From positions 1 to 64,000 of the forward strand of contig JBAMJV010008128.1 in NCBI GenBank assembly GCA_037951105.1: a stretch of DNA of 64,000 bases. Reading direction: 5' to 3'. Below the pieces are notes generated by a model. That model did no database searches. It was not told where the DNA came from and saw only the letters and a list, made by a program, of their open reading frames with translations. This document shows positions 11,100 to 23,260 of the stretch, one piece after another. A program made the translations under genes and the position numbers. Every line of letters starts with the position of its first letter. The first letter of the stretch is position 1. Origin of the DNA: Echinarachnius parma (Eukaryota; Echinodermata; Echinoidea; Clypeasteroida; Echinarachniidae).

Positions 11100-12356
11100 C
11101 TACCTCCACTTATGTGATGGGCAACACAAGAACTGCCACATATTGCTAAGCTTTAGCCATGATATAGCCACGATATTGCCACCGGAAAGCCTCGTTTCTT
11201 TGCATTCTATAGAAATTCAAACACGTGGCTCTAACGGGAGGCTTTACAGGTATCTGTGACTTGGGCATTATCGACGAATCGTTGGGGCATGGCGACAGTT
11301 TTGATCCGGTTCAAAAATTTCGTTGTGCCATCACGAGTCACGGCGTTCTTCGCGATTCGCAACGGTTTGTTCGATGAACAAGAACGAATAACAAGGACCT
11401 GCAGCGAGTTTCTCCACGAATGCTAATCCGTTGCGATTCGCTGTAGAATTCGCTACTATGGGACCACAACTTTTTTCTGCGACGATTTGTCTACCGAGAT
11501 TGTTGAAAACAAAAGAAGTACGAACGACTTTTGGTGCTGCGTCGCAGTATTATTCTTTTATATCCGTTGTTAAACCGTGGCTAAATCGAGTCGATTCGTT
11601 TGACAAAATCGTTGCGATCCGTTGCGATTCGCCATGAAAACCGTGAGTATGTGACTGGGGCTTTACAGGCAGAGATGAAACAATAGCCATATCTTGGTAG
11701 AGTTTGAACATTTTGAAAATTTGTCCACGTATTGCCACGAACTGCCACGTATTGCTACGGTTTAGTCACGACATTGCCACTGGATAGTCTCGTTTCAGTA
11801 TCTACAGAAATTCTAACACGTGGCTCTATCTGGAGGCTTTACAGGTACATGTGACTGGGGCATTATTAGCGTCGAGGTGGTACGACTCACACATAATAGC
11901 AACGATGAACAAAGATTGTGATCAAATCGTTGCGGCATGGTGACAGTTTTGAGCCGGTTCAAAACTGCTGTTGTGCCTCCACGAGTCACGACGCTCTACG
12001 CGATTGGCAACGGATTTTTTTTTCGAAGAACATGAACGACGATTCACAATTACGACCTGAGCAATTTTCTCCACGAATGCTAATCCGTTGCGATATTCGC
12101 CGTAGTAATCGCGACTTTGTGATCGCAACTTTTTTTTATGTGACAATTTTCTACTGCGATGGTTGAAGACGAAAGAAGAGCGAACTGACTACTTGAGCAT
12201 GCAACGAGGAAGAACGAAATTTGTTCTGCGTTGTCGTACTATTCTTTCAAAACCGTTGTTAAACCATGGCTAACTCAAGTCGATTCGTTCTACCTAATCG
12301 TTGCGATTCGCTTCAATTCGCCATAAAAACCGCAAACCGTGAGCATGAGACTGGGG
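11100..12356. repeat. Two tandem ~600-700-bp composite repeat units
   Basis: Words recur in the same order: ATTGCCACGGTTTAGTCACG-type, ACACGTGGCTCTA, GGCTTTACAGGTA, GTGACTGGGGCATTAT, then CCACGAATGCTAATCCG and GTGAGTATGTGACTGGGGC. Block ends fall at 11266, 11661, 11861 and 12356. The CCCCAGTC ends and several internal words match the element at 54-375. Likely a tandemly duplicated non-autonomous transposon; no coding capacity found. Confidence 0.7.
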
Positions 12357-13570
12357 CTTAACAGGCAATTACAGGATCGGAGATAAATAACTCTTTTATA
12401 GAGAGAAGAGAGGCCGACATTTTGTTTTCTGCATGAAAATGTGTTTGATTTTACTATGGTATGCTTTCATGACCATAGGTATGCGAGGCCGGGGGCGGGG
12501 CTTGGGGCTGCAAAACGGCCATATTCGGGCAAAATAGCACCTCAAATTCGGAGAAAACATGTCATTTTCGGACAAACCATGTCTTATTTGAACAAACTCT
12601 ACAATCGAGCAAAGTCATTTCGTTTTCGTGGCTTTTTCGGACTCAAAATACATCATTTTCTGGAATCAAGGAGGTGAAGACCCATGCTCTTTTGTTGTTG
12701 CTTGTCGGGTGAAAACTGGAACGGTAATCATTCGGGCAAAAGATCTCAGCCCACTGAGCAAAAAGCCTCTACGCCCATGTTTCTCACTGAAATCATACCG
12801 TATTATGCATAAACGCATTTGAAAACAAAATAAAAAATCTGTGGAAAATGCAGTTACTTCACATTATCACAAAAATTGTTGTTACATGCCATCTGATAAG
12901 TAAGTAGCGAGATTGTAAGGTACGCGCACGAATCAAACAAAGAACATAATATAGTGCAAAAATAATATAGCAAAATGTGCTTACTTGATGCGATAACGAA
13001 GTAAATTTGAATCATTGTACACACTTAGAACCAGGCGTGCACTTGGCGTGTACGATCCTCCCCCTCAACCCCTTCCGTGCCCGCGTACTCCTGTAAAGGT
13101 GCATGTCCCGCATACGTCAACATTTTCTCGTCTGAGCGTGCACAATGTATGGGGTGGAAATGTGCACCCTACGTGTAGTCGTAGTCGGAGCAGATAGGTT
13201 TATATTTTTCGTATCTTCCTCCTAATTTTGAACAAATTACAATCATAATAGGCACATTATTAAATGCTAAGATAAATTTGAATGTTGGGTGTTGATATAT
13301 TTTTGAAATAAATTATATGTGTTGTATTTTGTATAATGCCAGATTGATTATTCCCATATTGTTTCCTTGAAGAAAGATTAGACTGATGTTATCAGATCAG
13401 ATTTTATTTTTTATTAAATTCCGAAATCAAGGCTCATCAAAGAGCACTGATAGACTATGTAATTAGAACAAATAGATTTTGATTGATTGATTGAAACTAA
13501 ATTTGTATGAAGAGAAATTAATTATGCACATGCAACTTGAAAGCCCAATCTGTTTACTTACCTCCTGTAT
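12357..13570. other. No gene recognised
   Basis: Contains a degenerate run of words such as ATGTCATTTTCGGACAAA at about 12540-12660, and A+T-rich DNA. No exon, transposon end or RNA gene could be supported. Confidence 0.5.
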
Positions 13571-14060
13571 CACACTAACAAATAGGAGTGCAATTGTGCA
13601 CCCCTAGGGGTGCACGATCTTGTCCCATCTTGCACCCTTGAAAAGCTGCATATGAACACCCCAAGAGTGCCCATGTCTACCTTATAGGGTGCACGGTCTT
13701 GTCCCATATTTTGCACGCCTTAAGGTGCACATGTGCACCCCTGAAAAGGTGCATATGAACACCCCAAGAGTGCCCATGAATTATGGCAAAAAAAACAGAG
13801 GCATAAGACAGAATTCGAACCCATTACACACTAAAAAATAGGGGTGCCATTGTGCACCCCTAGGGGTGCACGATCTTGTATTTTGCACGCCTTAAGGAGC
13901 ACATGTGCACCCCTTAACAGGGGTGTACATGAGCATCCTTGAAAAGGTGCATATAAACACCCCAAGATTGCCCATGAATTATGGCAAAAGAAAAAAAAGA
14001 AGAGGCATAAGAGAGAATTCGAACCCATTACCCCTAGTTTTGGAGTCCTCAGCGTGACCA
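13571..14060. repeat. GTGCAC-rich repeat, left arm of an inverted pair
   Basis: Starts CACACTAACAAATAGGAGTG and continues with repeated GTGCACCCCTAGGGGTGCAC, GGTGCATATGAACACCCC and CCTTATAGGGTGCACGG words. The start recurs at 13823, so the arm holds two tandem sub-copies. The arm at 19310-19782 is its inverse. Confidence 0.8.
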
Positions 14061-14696
14061 ATAGGCTACATATACTACTGATGGTTAGAATCGTCTTATC
14101 TTAAACATATCCCTCAAATCTTATCCAAACCCTAATCGTAGTTATGAATACGCATGAGTAACCCTTGACGTACATCTTTGCTTATGAATAAATCATTAGG
14201 ATAATGGGAACATAGAGTTATATACTAAAGAAAACTAGAGGGCGCACTCCCTGAAATTGCTGTGACGAGATGAACGAGCCGTCCGCCATCTTAATACGGG
14301 AAGCGTGGCTTTGGTAATTATTTTATTATTTTTTTTGTTGTAGCGCGCCTAATAGGCTGCTGTGTGGAAGATTTGCTGCTCAGAATATTCGCCTTTTTCT
14401 TCACCCTGAATGTATGATGATTGTGACATTGCACCATATTATATGCTGAGGAAACTTTTGGAACGCTTAAATTGACTTTTGGCAGTGATTTGTATCGATA
14501 TTTGGACGATCCTTCATTTTGACGTTTTCTCAACATTGCCCCATGTACAAGCTTCCATACACGGATACTCTACTTCGCAATGCATGTATTATATAACGAG
14601 TGAGTACAACGACACGTTTAAAAGTACAATTGAACCGTTCCGTACACAATTAACTCGGACAATGCTGATATACCCCGATGGATATGAACAAGTTGA

Positions 14697-16100
14697 GTGC
14701 TATACTTGTCCTGTTACTGTGTATGCGGACATGCATTAGCAATGACACATTTGCCAAACTCAAACCCATCGATGGCGACCATGACTTACGATTTAAAACG
14801 TTATGTCGCACATGTTTCTGGAAATCTGGAAATCTCGTACTACCCAAATTCAAGCGCTACTTTTAACATTACGATCTTGCAATGTGGTGATGTCAACCCA
14901 AATCCTGGCCCCACCCATGATAAACGAAGAGATGAATCGGCATCACAACATGGGCAATCATACACATTGCGTTACAACAGAAACACTCTACTTGACATTG
15001 GATCAAACTGCAAATCGTGCCCAGTCTCTCCAAATACATGGCATGTTATCAACGATCTACAAATCCAAAGCAAGACTCCAACCATCAGAGGGAAAAGAGC
15101 TGGGACAAGGAAACGAAAACAGCACCAGAAGTGTTCAATATCAACGATCGTCAACCACCAACGGCGGGGGACAACATCTCAACGAACGCCTTGCAGCACA
15201 AACCTCATAACTATACCGCTCAAACATGAAGCAAGAACAACTGCTCCAGAGTTTCCATCATTTCTTCTCTGCAACGCGAGATCGGCCAGGAATAAATTCG
15301 ACGAATTAACCTTGACTGTCAAGCAACATGACGTCGATGTCTGTGCCATAACATAAACCTGGTACAAAGATGATATGCCCCACGAATATGTGTCAATCGC
15401 AGGCTATACTCTACTATCAAAGTCGCGACCTAACCGTGCTGGCGGTGGAGTAGCTATCTATGCGAAACATCATCTCAACCCGTCAGATCCAGACATTGTT
15501 GTTCCTGATCAACTAGAAGTAGTCTGGATGAAGCTGCGCCCTCACCGTCTTCCCAGATCGATTTCCTGCATTATATGTACCGTAGTCTACTTTCCACAAC
15601 CAGATGCTGTCATGGAAGTAGATTTGACAGATCATATCTTGATGACAATGGTCATGATGTCAGTCAAGTACCCCAACGCTGGCTTCGTCATTTTAGGTGA
15701 TTTTAATCAGTTCAACACCGAACCTCTACTATTAAACCAGCAATTCATTCAAGTCGTCGACATCGCAACAAGAGGTGACCGAACCTTGGACAAAATCATA
15801 ACCAATGTAAGTAGCCATTATGACTCTGTCACAGCTACAGCACCTATAGGTATGTCTGATCATGTAACGCTTCTATGGTTCCCCAAAAGCACTACCAAGA
15901 AGCAGAATAATACCCGATTCCACTTTTGTCGACCGATGACTGATAGTGCCGTGCGTGTGTTTGGGAGATGGATCAACAACCATGATTGGTCAGAGGTTAC
16001 GTCGAAAGATGACGTCAATGAACAGGTTCAAAGCTTTTACAACACACTCAATGCTGCAATTTATGAGTTTTACTGCAATACTATGAGTTTTTCCCACTGA
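14697..16100 (+). pseudogene. LINE ORF, N-terminal and endonuclease part
   Basis: One frame from ATG 14697 to 16100 with a single internal stop at 15354-15356. The N-terminus has a hydrophobic stretch (LYLSCYCVCG) and, near residues 64-72, GDVNPNPGP (14886-14912), resembling the 2A translational-recoding motif known near the N-termini of some LINE proteins. The endonuclease shows LLCNARSARNKFDELTL, AGGGVAIYAKHH, CTVVYFPQP, VILGDFNQFN, TLDKIITNV and MSDHVTLLW. The premature stop replaces the Glu of the conserved TETW word (read here as T-stop-TW). The frame ends at 16100; the following sequence FPLKKVKLH continues in another frame, so there is also a frameshift near 16095. Confidence 0.8.
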
Positions 16101-16203
16101 AGAAGGTCAAACTCCACTCAGAAGACCAACCGTGGATGACTCCTCAAATAAAATCACTAATTCAACGACGACATTATGCATACAACGCTAACCAGAAATC
16201 ACT

Positions 16204-17928
16204 TTGGAAGAGACTTCGAAACACAGTTCAGAAAGCAATTACCCGACAAAAAAGGAATTTTGTACAACCCGCGTTAATCGAATGAAAAAAACAGATCCAG
16301 TATCGTGGTACCGACAAATCTGTAAACTTACTGGTTTACAACATGAGCGAACCTCAATAAGCGTACCCGACATCGATCCAGATGATGAAGTCGCAATAGC
16401 GGATGCAATTAATAACCAATTTATATCTATCGCTTCAGACATTCAACCACTAAACCCATCACAACTCCCAGCTTTCTTGCCTGCGCCCCAACCCTGTCCA
16501 ATAATTCACCCATGGGAAACACAACGAGCACTGGAAAGCATCCGACAGGGAACTGCTGGAGGACCAGATGGAGTCTCCGCACGCATAATTAAACAGTTTT
16601 CCGTCGAACTTGCCACACCCCTAACTGTTATTTTCAACACTTCATTTCAACAGGGAATTGTGCCGGAATTATGGAAACGCGCTCTGGTCATTCCGATTCC
16701 AAAAGCAAACCCTCCTACTATAGACAAGCTAAGACCCATTTCGCTGACGGACCATTTCGCAAAGGTGGCAGAAGGCTTTATTGCCAAATGGACGTTACAA
16801 GATATCGGACCCACCCTTGATGATAACCAATACGGCAATCGAAAAAACCTGTCAACAGTGCACTGTCTGATAAACGTGCTTCACAACCTGTACCTGAAAG
16901 CTGAAACCCCCAAATCATCTGTCGTAGTAACTGACTTCTCCAAGGCATTCGACCGCATCGATCATTCGATCGCGATAACCAAGCTCATCAATCTTGGAGT
17001 ACGGCCCTCGATAATCCCCTGGATAATGGATTTCCTTCGCTCGCGCCTTCAACGAGTACGGTATAAATCGTCACTCTCTGACTGGGGTACTATTGACGCT
17101 GGTGTACCTCAGGGTACACGATTAGGCCGCATAGTGTTTCTAGCCATGATCAACGACTTCACCCCTCCCGAGCCTATACAAGCTTACAAATACGTAGACG
17201 ATTTGACATTGATTGAAACCCGCCAGAAAAATGGGGAACCCTGTTTACAACTAGCCGTCGATAACTTGTGTGAATGGAGCAACGAAAACAACATGAAGTT
17301 AAACGCGTCTAAGTGCTTTCACATGGAGATCACCTTCGCGCGTCAACCTGAAATACAACCTGCTATATCCATAGACGCTACCCGACTGCAAGTGGTTAGT
17401 GAAATCAAACTCCTCGGAATCTACATTCAGTCAGATTTGAAATGGGACAAACACATGAATGAAGTTGTGAAACGTGCAAACGGAAAGCTTTACATGTTGC
17501 GGCTCTTAAAGAGCCATGGTCTACCCATATGTGACCTCCTTACCATATTCCAGAGCTATGTCCGTCCGGTCCTCGAATACGCTGCTCCTGTCTGGCATGG
17601 AGGAATAACCCGTAACCAAAACGATAAACTAGAAAGAATACAAAAACGCGCCTTACGCATTATTTTTGGTGACCAATACACCACTTACGACGAAACACTA
17701 CAACTAATTTCTCTGTCGACCCTAGAAGAACGCAGGGAAACGCTCTGTACAACATTCATCAAGAAAACCATGAACACTACATCACAATTCGAACAATTCA
17801 TTCCCGCATGGCCTGCCAACAGACGAACTCTAAGATCAACAACAAAAGTACCAGAATTAAAATACAAAACAAATCGAATGAAAAACAGCCCTTTACCATA
17901 CCTCATTCGGCTTTTTAACAGTGTGTGA
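16204..17928 (+). pseudogene. LINE ORF, reverse transcriptase part
   Basis: An open frame of 574 codons. Reverse transcriptase motifs: GTAGGPDGVSARIIKQF, VIPIPKANP, KLRPISLTDHFAKVAEGF, VVTDFSKAFDRIDHS, AGVPQGTRLGRIVF, and the catalytic YVDD box (KYVDDLTLIE). The C-terminal part shows LLGIYIQSDLKWD, YVRPVLEYAAPVW and RIQKRALRIIFG. The true frame joins upstream sequence through a frameshift near 16248 in an A run, so the annotated start is not a natural one. The downstream two thirds are intact, including both catalytic aspartates. Confidence 0.85.
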
Positions 17929-18670
17929 TAATCTCCTCTTGTTTTTTATATTGTACATAGAAACAGTTGTGTTATTCGAATAATGAATTGCTTTAATATT
18001 AATTGTATTGTCAGCATACGCAAAGCCATGTATTTATATAATAGTCCTCTTAATCATACTCCTTTAAACAAATTATTCCTGGTAATGATTTGAATGATTG
18101 TCTAACTCCGTCTATTGACACTGCATTGCATTTGCTTTATGATATACCCTACTTTTATGATTATATCTATATATTCATGATAATATGATAATTTATAATA
18201 ATGTTTTATTTATCTAAAAGAATGGCAAACCCACATTTTGTGATTTACTTTTATAGAATCTGCTCACAAAACCCTTTTAGTTAGTTGGATTTATACGCAT
18301 CCCCTTGAAAGGATCTTATTTATTGAAATGTAATTTAATCACTTTTGTTTGTGTAATTTTCTTCCTAAATACAATGCAAAGCCACTGGAGCTTTTATGTT
18401 AAAATGCAATTACACATGTGCAATATGTTTTAGCATTTTTGCATTTTTAACGTAATTAGTTGTCCAATTGTAGATGTCTAATTTTGTTCTCCAAATATAC
18501 ACCTATTATTTAAAATGTATTTCGTTATGCATGTTTATCATTTACGTTCTTAATTTTGTTAAACTTTGTATGTAATTTATTTTTGTAAACACATATGCAA
18601 TTCAGCCCTGTGGCTGCCATATATGTATTTTTAATGAATAAACCATATTTGAATTGAATTGAATTGAAAT

Positions 18671-19300
18671 TATTTTATTAGCATGCCCAACTTCCTTGTA
18701 TGTAGTACATACCTCGATCAACGCGCGCAACGACGGGTCTGACACAGAGCGTCATGCTTGCATTTATATACAACATTCAACAATGCATAATATTGGTTAC
18801 TGATTTAAACCATAATCTTTACATGATCATAACTCTACCAATCTTCAATCATTCCCCGTGCTTAACCCGTCAAATTACTCGATATCTCATTACTACAATA
18901 ACCTAATACTTAACCATCAGGCTCTGTCATAACTATTACAACTACAACCATTTAACTAATCCAAATGTGCAAACTGGCACATACTACTACAACGTTCTAC
19001 AATCGATCACAATCTATGATCGTTCGATCTATAGCTCATGACCGATCCCTACTTAATCATCATCGATTCCCCGATCCTAATCACAATTAATCCCTTAACA
19101 AATATTATCCATCCATCATAAATTACCAGACTGTCCTATCTTATACATAATCTTTATCCACAATTATACCCGGTAACATCTAATCCATAGCCTCTTTCCT
19201 TAATCCTAATTCAACTCCACCATAAATTATCCATAATTCTAACCACTATTTACTCATAATCGATTCGCTCATATACCCAGCGATTTTGATAATGCTCGAA
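18671..19300. other. A+T-rich stretch without recognised features
   Basis: Follows the LINE tail. Rich in ATAATC and TTAACC words but with no clear unit structure. No exon or element end was found. Confidence 0.45.
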
Positions 19301-19309
19301 AAAAAAAGT

Positions 19310-19782
19310 AGATGCAAGTTTGCACCTCGAAGGGTGGAAATGTTTTACTCCAGGGGCGGACATGCGCACCTTTATGGATGCAAGTTTGCACCTCGAAGGG
19401 TGGAAATGTTTACTCCAGGGGTGGACATGTGCCCCTTTTCAAGGGTGCTCATGTGCACCCCTGTTAAGGAGTGCACATGTGCACTTTAGGCGTGCAAAAT
19501 ATGGGACAAGACCGTGCACCCTATAAGGTAGACATGGGCACTCTTGGGGTGTTCATGTGCACCTTTTCAAGTGTGCTCATGTACACCCATGTTAAGGGTG
19601 CACATGTGCACCTTTAGGCTACCAAAATATGGGGCAAGACCGTGCACCCTATAAGGTAGACATGGGCACTCTTGGGGTGTTCATATGCAGCTTTTCAAGG
19701 GTGCTCATGTACATCCTTGTTAAGGGGTGCACATGTGCACCTTTAGGCTACCAAAACAATTGCACTCCTATTTCTTAGTGTG
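19310..19782. repeat. GTGCAC-rich repeat, right arm of an inverted pair
   Basis: Inverse of the arm at 13571. The outer end, CAATTGCACTCCTATTTCTT then AGTGTG, matches the left terminus in 25 of 26 positions after reverse complementing. Interior tandem units of about 125 bp contain CACCCTATAAGGTAGACATG and GGGCACTCTTGGGGTGTTCA. Confidence 0.8.
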
Positions 19783-19984
19783 TACACACTTTTTAAAGTG
19801 ATCAATTAAAGGGATCACACTTTATCTACATAGAATTGTTTCAAAAGTAAGATATGGTTTTGACTACCAAAAAAAAAGCATCCATCTTTTTTGTCAAGTT
19901 CTGACCCATGACATGCATGAGAAGTACAATTATAATTCACGATTTAGTATGCTGTCAACGACCAATCATATCATTTTGTTACAG

Positions 19985-20115
19985 GTTAATCAGTCCTTCT
20001 GATCTCGACTCAAGCTTCGGCGAGAGTCTGGCAGGCGATGGCCACATTCTCCTCTATGAAGCAACAGACAATGAACACAATTCAGCCTGGTGTGTCATTG
20101 GCTTCAGAGTGATAG
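19985..20115 (+). CDS. HYR/sushi gene, exon encoding C-terminal half of an HYR domain
   Basis: Acceptor TTTTGTTACAG precedes 19985 and donor GTAAGT follows 20115. The reading frame gives LISPSDLDSSFGESLAGDGH, then ILLYEATDNEHNSAWCVIGF, RVI. The pattern G-H-hydrophobic-Y-A-T-D-N...A-W/C-C...F-x-V is the second half of an HYR (hyalin repeat) domain, an extracellular immunoglobulin-like adhesion fold. The exon enters in phase 2 and leaves in phase 1, so an upstream exon with the first half of the domain must exist; I could not find it in the window. The phase-1 end joins correctly to the next sushi exon. Confidence 0.75.
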
Positions 20116-20169
20116 GTAAGTAACAACTACTCATTATTTTATAACTAAGAATCGTTTCAAGATTTTGTT

Positions 20170-20960
20170 TCGCCGAAATAATGCTATGGCTAGGACTACG
20201 GGCCTACGGCCATTGTCTGCGCGAATACTGCGGGCTCCACTGGGGTTTTCAGGGTTCGGCCGACTTTCGCAGGGCACCGAAACCTGCTGCCAAAACAACG
20301 ATTTTCAAACACCGAATGTTGATATCGCAGAGCTCGTAAACAGGCCACCCGTAGATCGCTCGGGCATCGGCATGCAGGTATTCGATCGATATTCGGGCGG
20401 CAATCTGACGATCTTAGACCATTTGGGGCTTTAAAATTCGGAGGGAGGTCGGAAGAGCTGCGCGGCCGTCGCACGGGCTCCCTACCATACCCGAACGACC
20501 TCCTCCCGTATACCGCCCGTATTGTAAAAAAAATCAGGCGTGCTTCGAGCGCACTTCGTGCTGGTGTCAGGCCGCGGTCGGGCGGCTTCTATGGGCCCCA
20601 GCCGGACTCCTCCTGCCAACTCAGGAATTTGGCCCTTGGACACGGAAGATGCCCGCTCGTGCGTCGACCGGAGCCCGCCCGGACGTCACCCGGAGCCCAC
20701 CCGGCCGTCACCCGGTTGTCGGACGGGCACCAATAGACCTATTTAAACTTGGACGGCGCCCACCCGTATGTTGAGCAGGTATTGCCCGACTACCATTTGT
20801 TACCGACGGGGCCCGACGATTTCTGATCACTAGTGTTCAAAGGTTCCGCCCGAGCCTCGTCCAATATGTGACAGGGTAGATTTTTAAGCCACAAATAGTC
20901 TCGACTCCCTGCTGGCGGGTTTGCAACTTGGCGATCTCCTGGCGATCCACAAATTCGGCC
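20170..20960. other. G+C-rich intronic block, unidentified
   Basis: Much richer in G+C than its surroundings, with repeated CCCGGACGTCACCCGGAG-like words near 20680-20720. Open frames occur on both strands but none shows a domain or splice context. Possibly a transposon remnant. Confidence 0.4.
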
Positions 20961-21060
20961 GGAGTCTGTTTGATTTGTGACGAAGGCATACGGAAAGCAA
21001 TGTGTACAAAAAAGAGGTAAGAGAGGTATAAGAGATAAGAGGCAAGTGAGCACGCATTAA

Positions 21061-21573
21061 AGGGGTAGTTTAGTTTTGGTAGAGAGGGCCCTGCACATCA
21101 CAATTTGAGTGTCGAGTTTCAGAGAACATGCAATTTTAATTCCAGAATAAACTTTATTTGGTCAAAATCGACCCAGAAACGTCTGAAATATCAATCAATA
21201 TATCTAATCTTATAATTATTTGGGGCCCAAATAATTAGATGATTTGTTTCAAAAAATAAAAAAAATGCTTGTACTTTTTCAAAAATTGTCAAAAGCGTTT
21301 TTAAATAGTTATTGATGATCTCCCTATTTAATCATTATTTCAATAAAACGTCACATGCATAATTTTGTATGAAAATGGTTGAAACCGATGCCTTTTTAGA
21401 AAACGCCCTCTTGTGTTTTAATGGCTCTTTTTGAATGATAACGGGCTGTTTACTTAGTCGTTTGTAATTTTGTATGACTTTCGAGCATGGTGAAGTTATA
21501 CATATTAGTTTATATTGTTACTTTCCAGGTTTTGGGTACTAAAGTTGAACCTTACCAAAACTGTACTACCCCT
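21061..21573. mobile_element. MITE family TTAA-1, copy b
   Basis: TTAA (21057-21060), AGGGGTAGTTTAGTTTTGGT at the left end, ACCAAAACTGTACTACCCCT at the right end, TTAA (21574-21577). Length 513 bp. Interior matches the other family members (TTTGGTCAAAATCG, GCATAATTTTGTATGAAAAT). A complete copy with an intact target-site duplication. Confidence 0.85.
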
Positions 21574-21994
21574 TTAAAGAGATAATAATATTTCGATATT
21601 CGCAAAAGTAATATTATTATTGCAGTTTATTGAATACAGAGAGATTTCAAATTGCACTGCTTTACAATTGCAATTAAAGCATATAACCACATGTGTCATT
21701 AACACATCATAATGGATGGGATAGCATTATTTCGCAAACCACAATCAATGCAATCAGCCACTGTTTCGCAACAATGTGCAGACGTGCGCAAGTTGTTGTG
21801 ACTTTTGAAATTGGGTACAAATTGTACATAATAAATTAAAATACATTTTTCGTAAAATGGTATCTCGACACAATCATCGCTTACTTTGTGTTGTGTTCGG
21901 TTTGTTTGTACGTGGCAGCTAAGCAACAACAATGATTTTGATAGTGATAACAATAACAGTATTGCTATAATAATAACCTTCATGATGATGATTA

Positions 21995-22102
21995 TAATAA
22001 TATGACTACTAGTACTACTACTAGTACTACAACTACTACTACTACCACTACCACTACCACTAACCACTACCACTACCACTACCACTACCACTACCACTAC
22101 TA

Positions 22103-22134
<32 letters not shown>

Positions 22135-22168
22135 GCTACTACTACTACTACTACTACTTCTACTACAT
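21995..22168. repeat. ACT/ACC trinucleotide microsatellite
   Basis: About 170 bp of ACT units with a central block of ACC-containing units. The frames crossing it would encode homopolymers and are not genes. Confidence 0.9.
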
Positions 22169-22620
22169 AATTCGCCGAGGTACGAGCCATGGCTATGGGC
22201 GCAAAAGCAAAAGTATATCGCATGGCTAACGATATCCGTGTTTGGCCCGTGTGGTACCCTTGATGTGCTGTCTATGACGTGTCTAGGCGTGCTTACGTCC
22301 AGTAAAAATTGTACGATGCATCGGGAATTTTAAACTTTGTGCTATAAGTTTTCACTACGTCGTATACGGTAAGGGAAAATGCAACGGCACCCGTGCAGCC
22401 GCCGTAAGATTAGCGTAAGTTTTCTCTGCAAAGTGGCATCGTATGGGCGCCTTATCCCGAATAAGAGCATTTGTGACCAAGGCATTAGCGAGAGTGTAAC
22501 AAAGACGCACTTAAGCTGAACAAAATAGGCATCTTGAAAGGCATGGGGTCTAAAGAGGCTACAACTGAAACATTTAGTAATAATAACTAATTATCATTTG
22601 TTTCTTTCTCTCTTATTTAG

Positions 22621-22812
22621 TGGTTAAGTGTGATGGCATAGGATCTCTTGCCAATGGTTTCCACGATTGTCCGAGGAACATACCAATGCGAAAAGGCAGC
22701 AGCTGTACGTTCAGGTGTAACACTGGATTCAGGTTAGAGGGCGCTCCCACCTTAACTTGCGTGGGATACGTCAATGACTTAGCTTGGAATGGTGTTCTAC
22801 CACAGTGCGTAG
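22621..22812 (+). CDS. HYR/sushi gene, sushi domain 1
   Basis: A 192-bp exon between acceptor CTCTTATTTAG and donor GTGAGT, phase 1 at both ends. It encodes VKCDGIGSLANGFHDCPRNI...SSCTFRCNTGFRLEG...LTC...WNGVLPQCV. This is one complete sushi/CCP domain (about 60 residues) with the GF, W and C-terminal PxC signature. It has six cysteines (VKC, HDC, SSC, FRC, LTC, PQC), the arrangement of selectin-type sushi repeats. Sushi domains are extracellular binding modules found in complement and adhesion proteins. Confidence 0.9.
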
Positions 22813-23089
22813 GTGAGTCAAACGAATTTCGACCTATACAATGGGTAATTTGAAGTATGATGTTAGTGATATTGTTAGGTGTGGAAATGTGCCTCTAATT
22901 TGAGCCTTAATACTGCCATTCAAATTAAGAGAAAGGCACGAACTTTCCGAAAACAAAATCGTAATAAATGTTAGTATCGATAGTGTTGAGTTAACAATAG
23001 ACAAATGTCATCCGAAACCCCCTAAATGACGACGACGTAAATCACAGTTGCAGTACGATAACGAAAGAGGGGGGAGGGGGTGGGGTTAT

Positions 23090-23260
23090 AGCTCGTTATT
23101 CCAAAGGTTCTTTTATTCCGAAGGAACGTTTGTCCGAAAATGAAATCGGGTTCGATATTCCGAAGGTTCGTTAATCCGACAATGAAATGAGGTTCGTTAA
23201 TCCGAAAGGTTCCATTTGAAACCAATATCATTTTCGGATTAACGGGTATGCCAGTGAACC
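23090..23260. repeat. TTCGTTAATCCGAA short tandem repeat
   Basis: Four to five degenerate units of the form GGTTCGTTAATCCGAAAATG, alternating with ATTCCGAAGGTTCG. Intronic and non-coding. Confidence 0.65.

Larger units (their letters stand above)
14240..18670 (+). mobile_element. LINE with 2A-like N-terminal motif, nearly complete
   Basis: Carries endonuclease and reverse transcriptase sequences (14697-17928), a 3' UTR, and a terminal run GAATTGAATTGAATTGAAA near 18650-18670, the simple-repeat tail typical of L2/CR1-like elements. The 5' boundary is uncertain; 14240-14696 is probably its 5' UTR. It lies between the two inverted GTGCAC-rich arms. Confidence 0.75.

Noticed and set aside
20165..20746. 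Open frames in the G+C-rich block as possible exons
   Set aside because: No HYR or sushi pattern, no suitable splice borders, and frames on both strands are equally open, as expected of G+C-rich non-coding DNA.
21699..22229. Frames rich in Val/Ser (minus) and Thr/Tyr (plus)
   Set aside because: Direct products of the ACT/ACC microsatellite.
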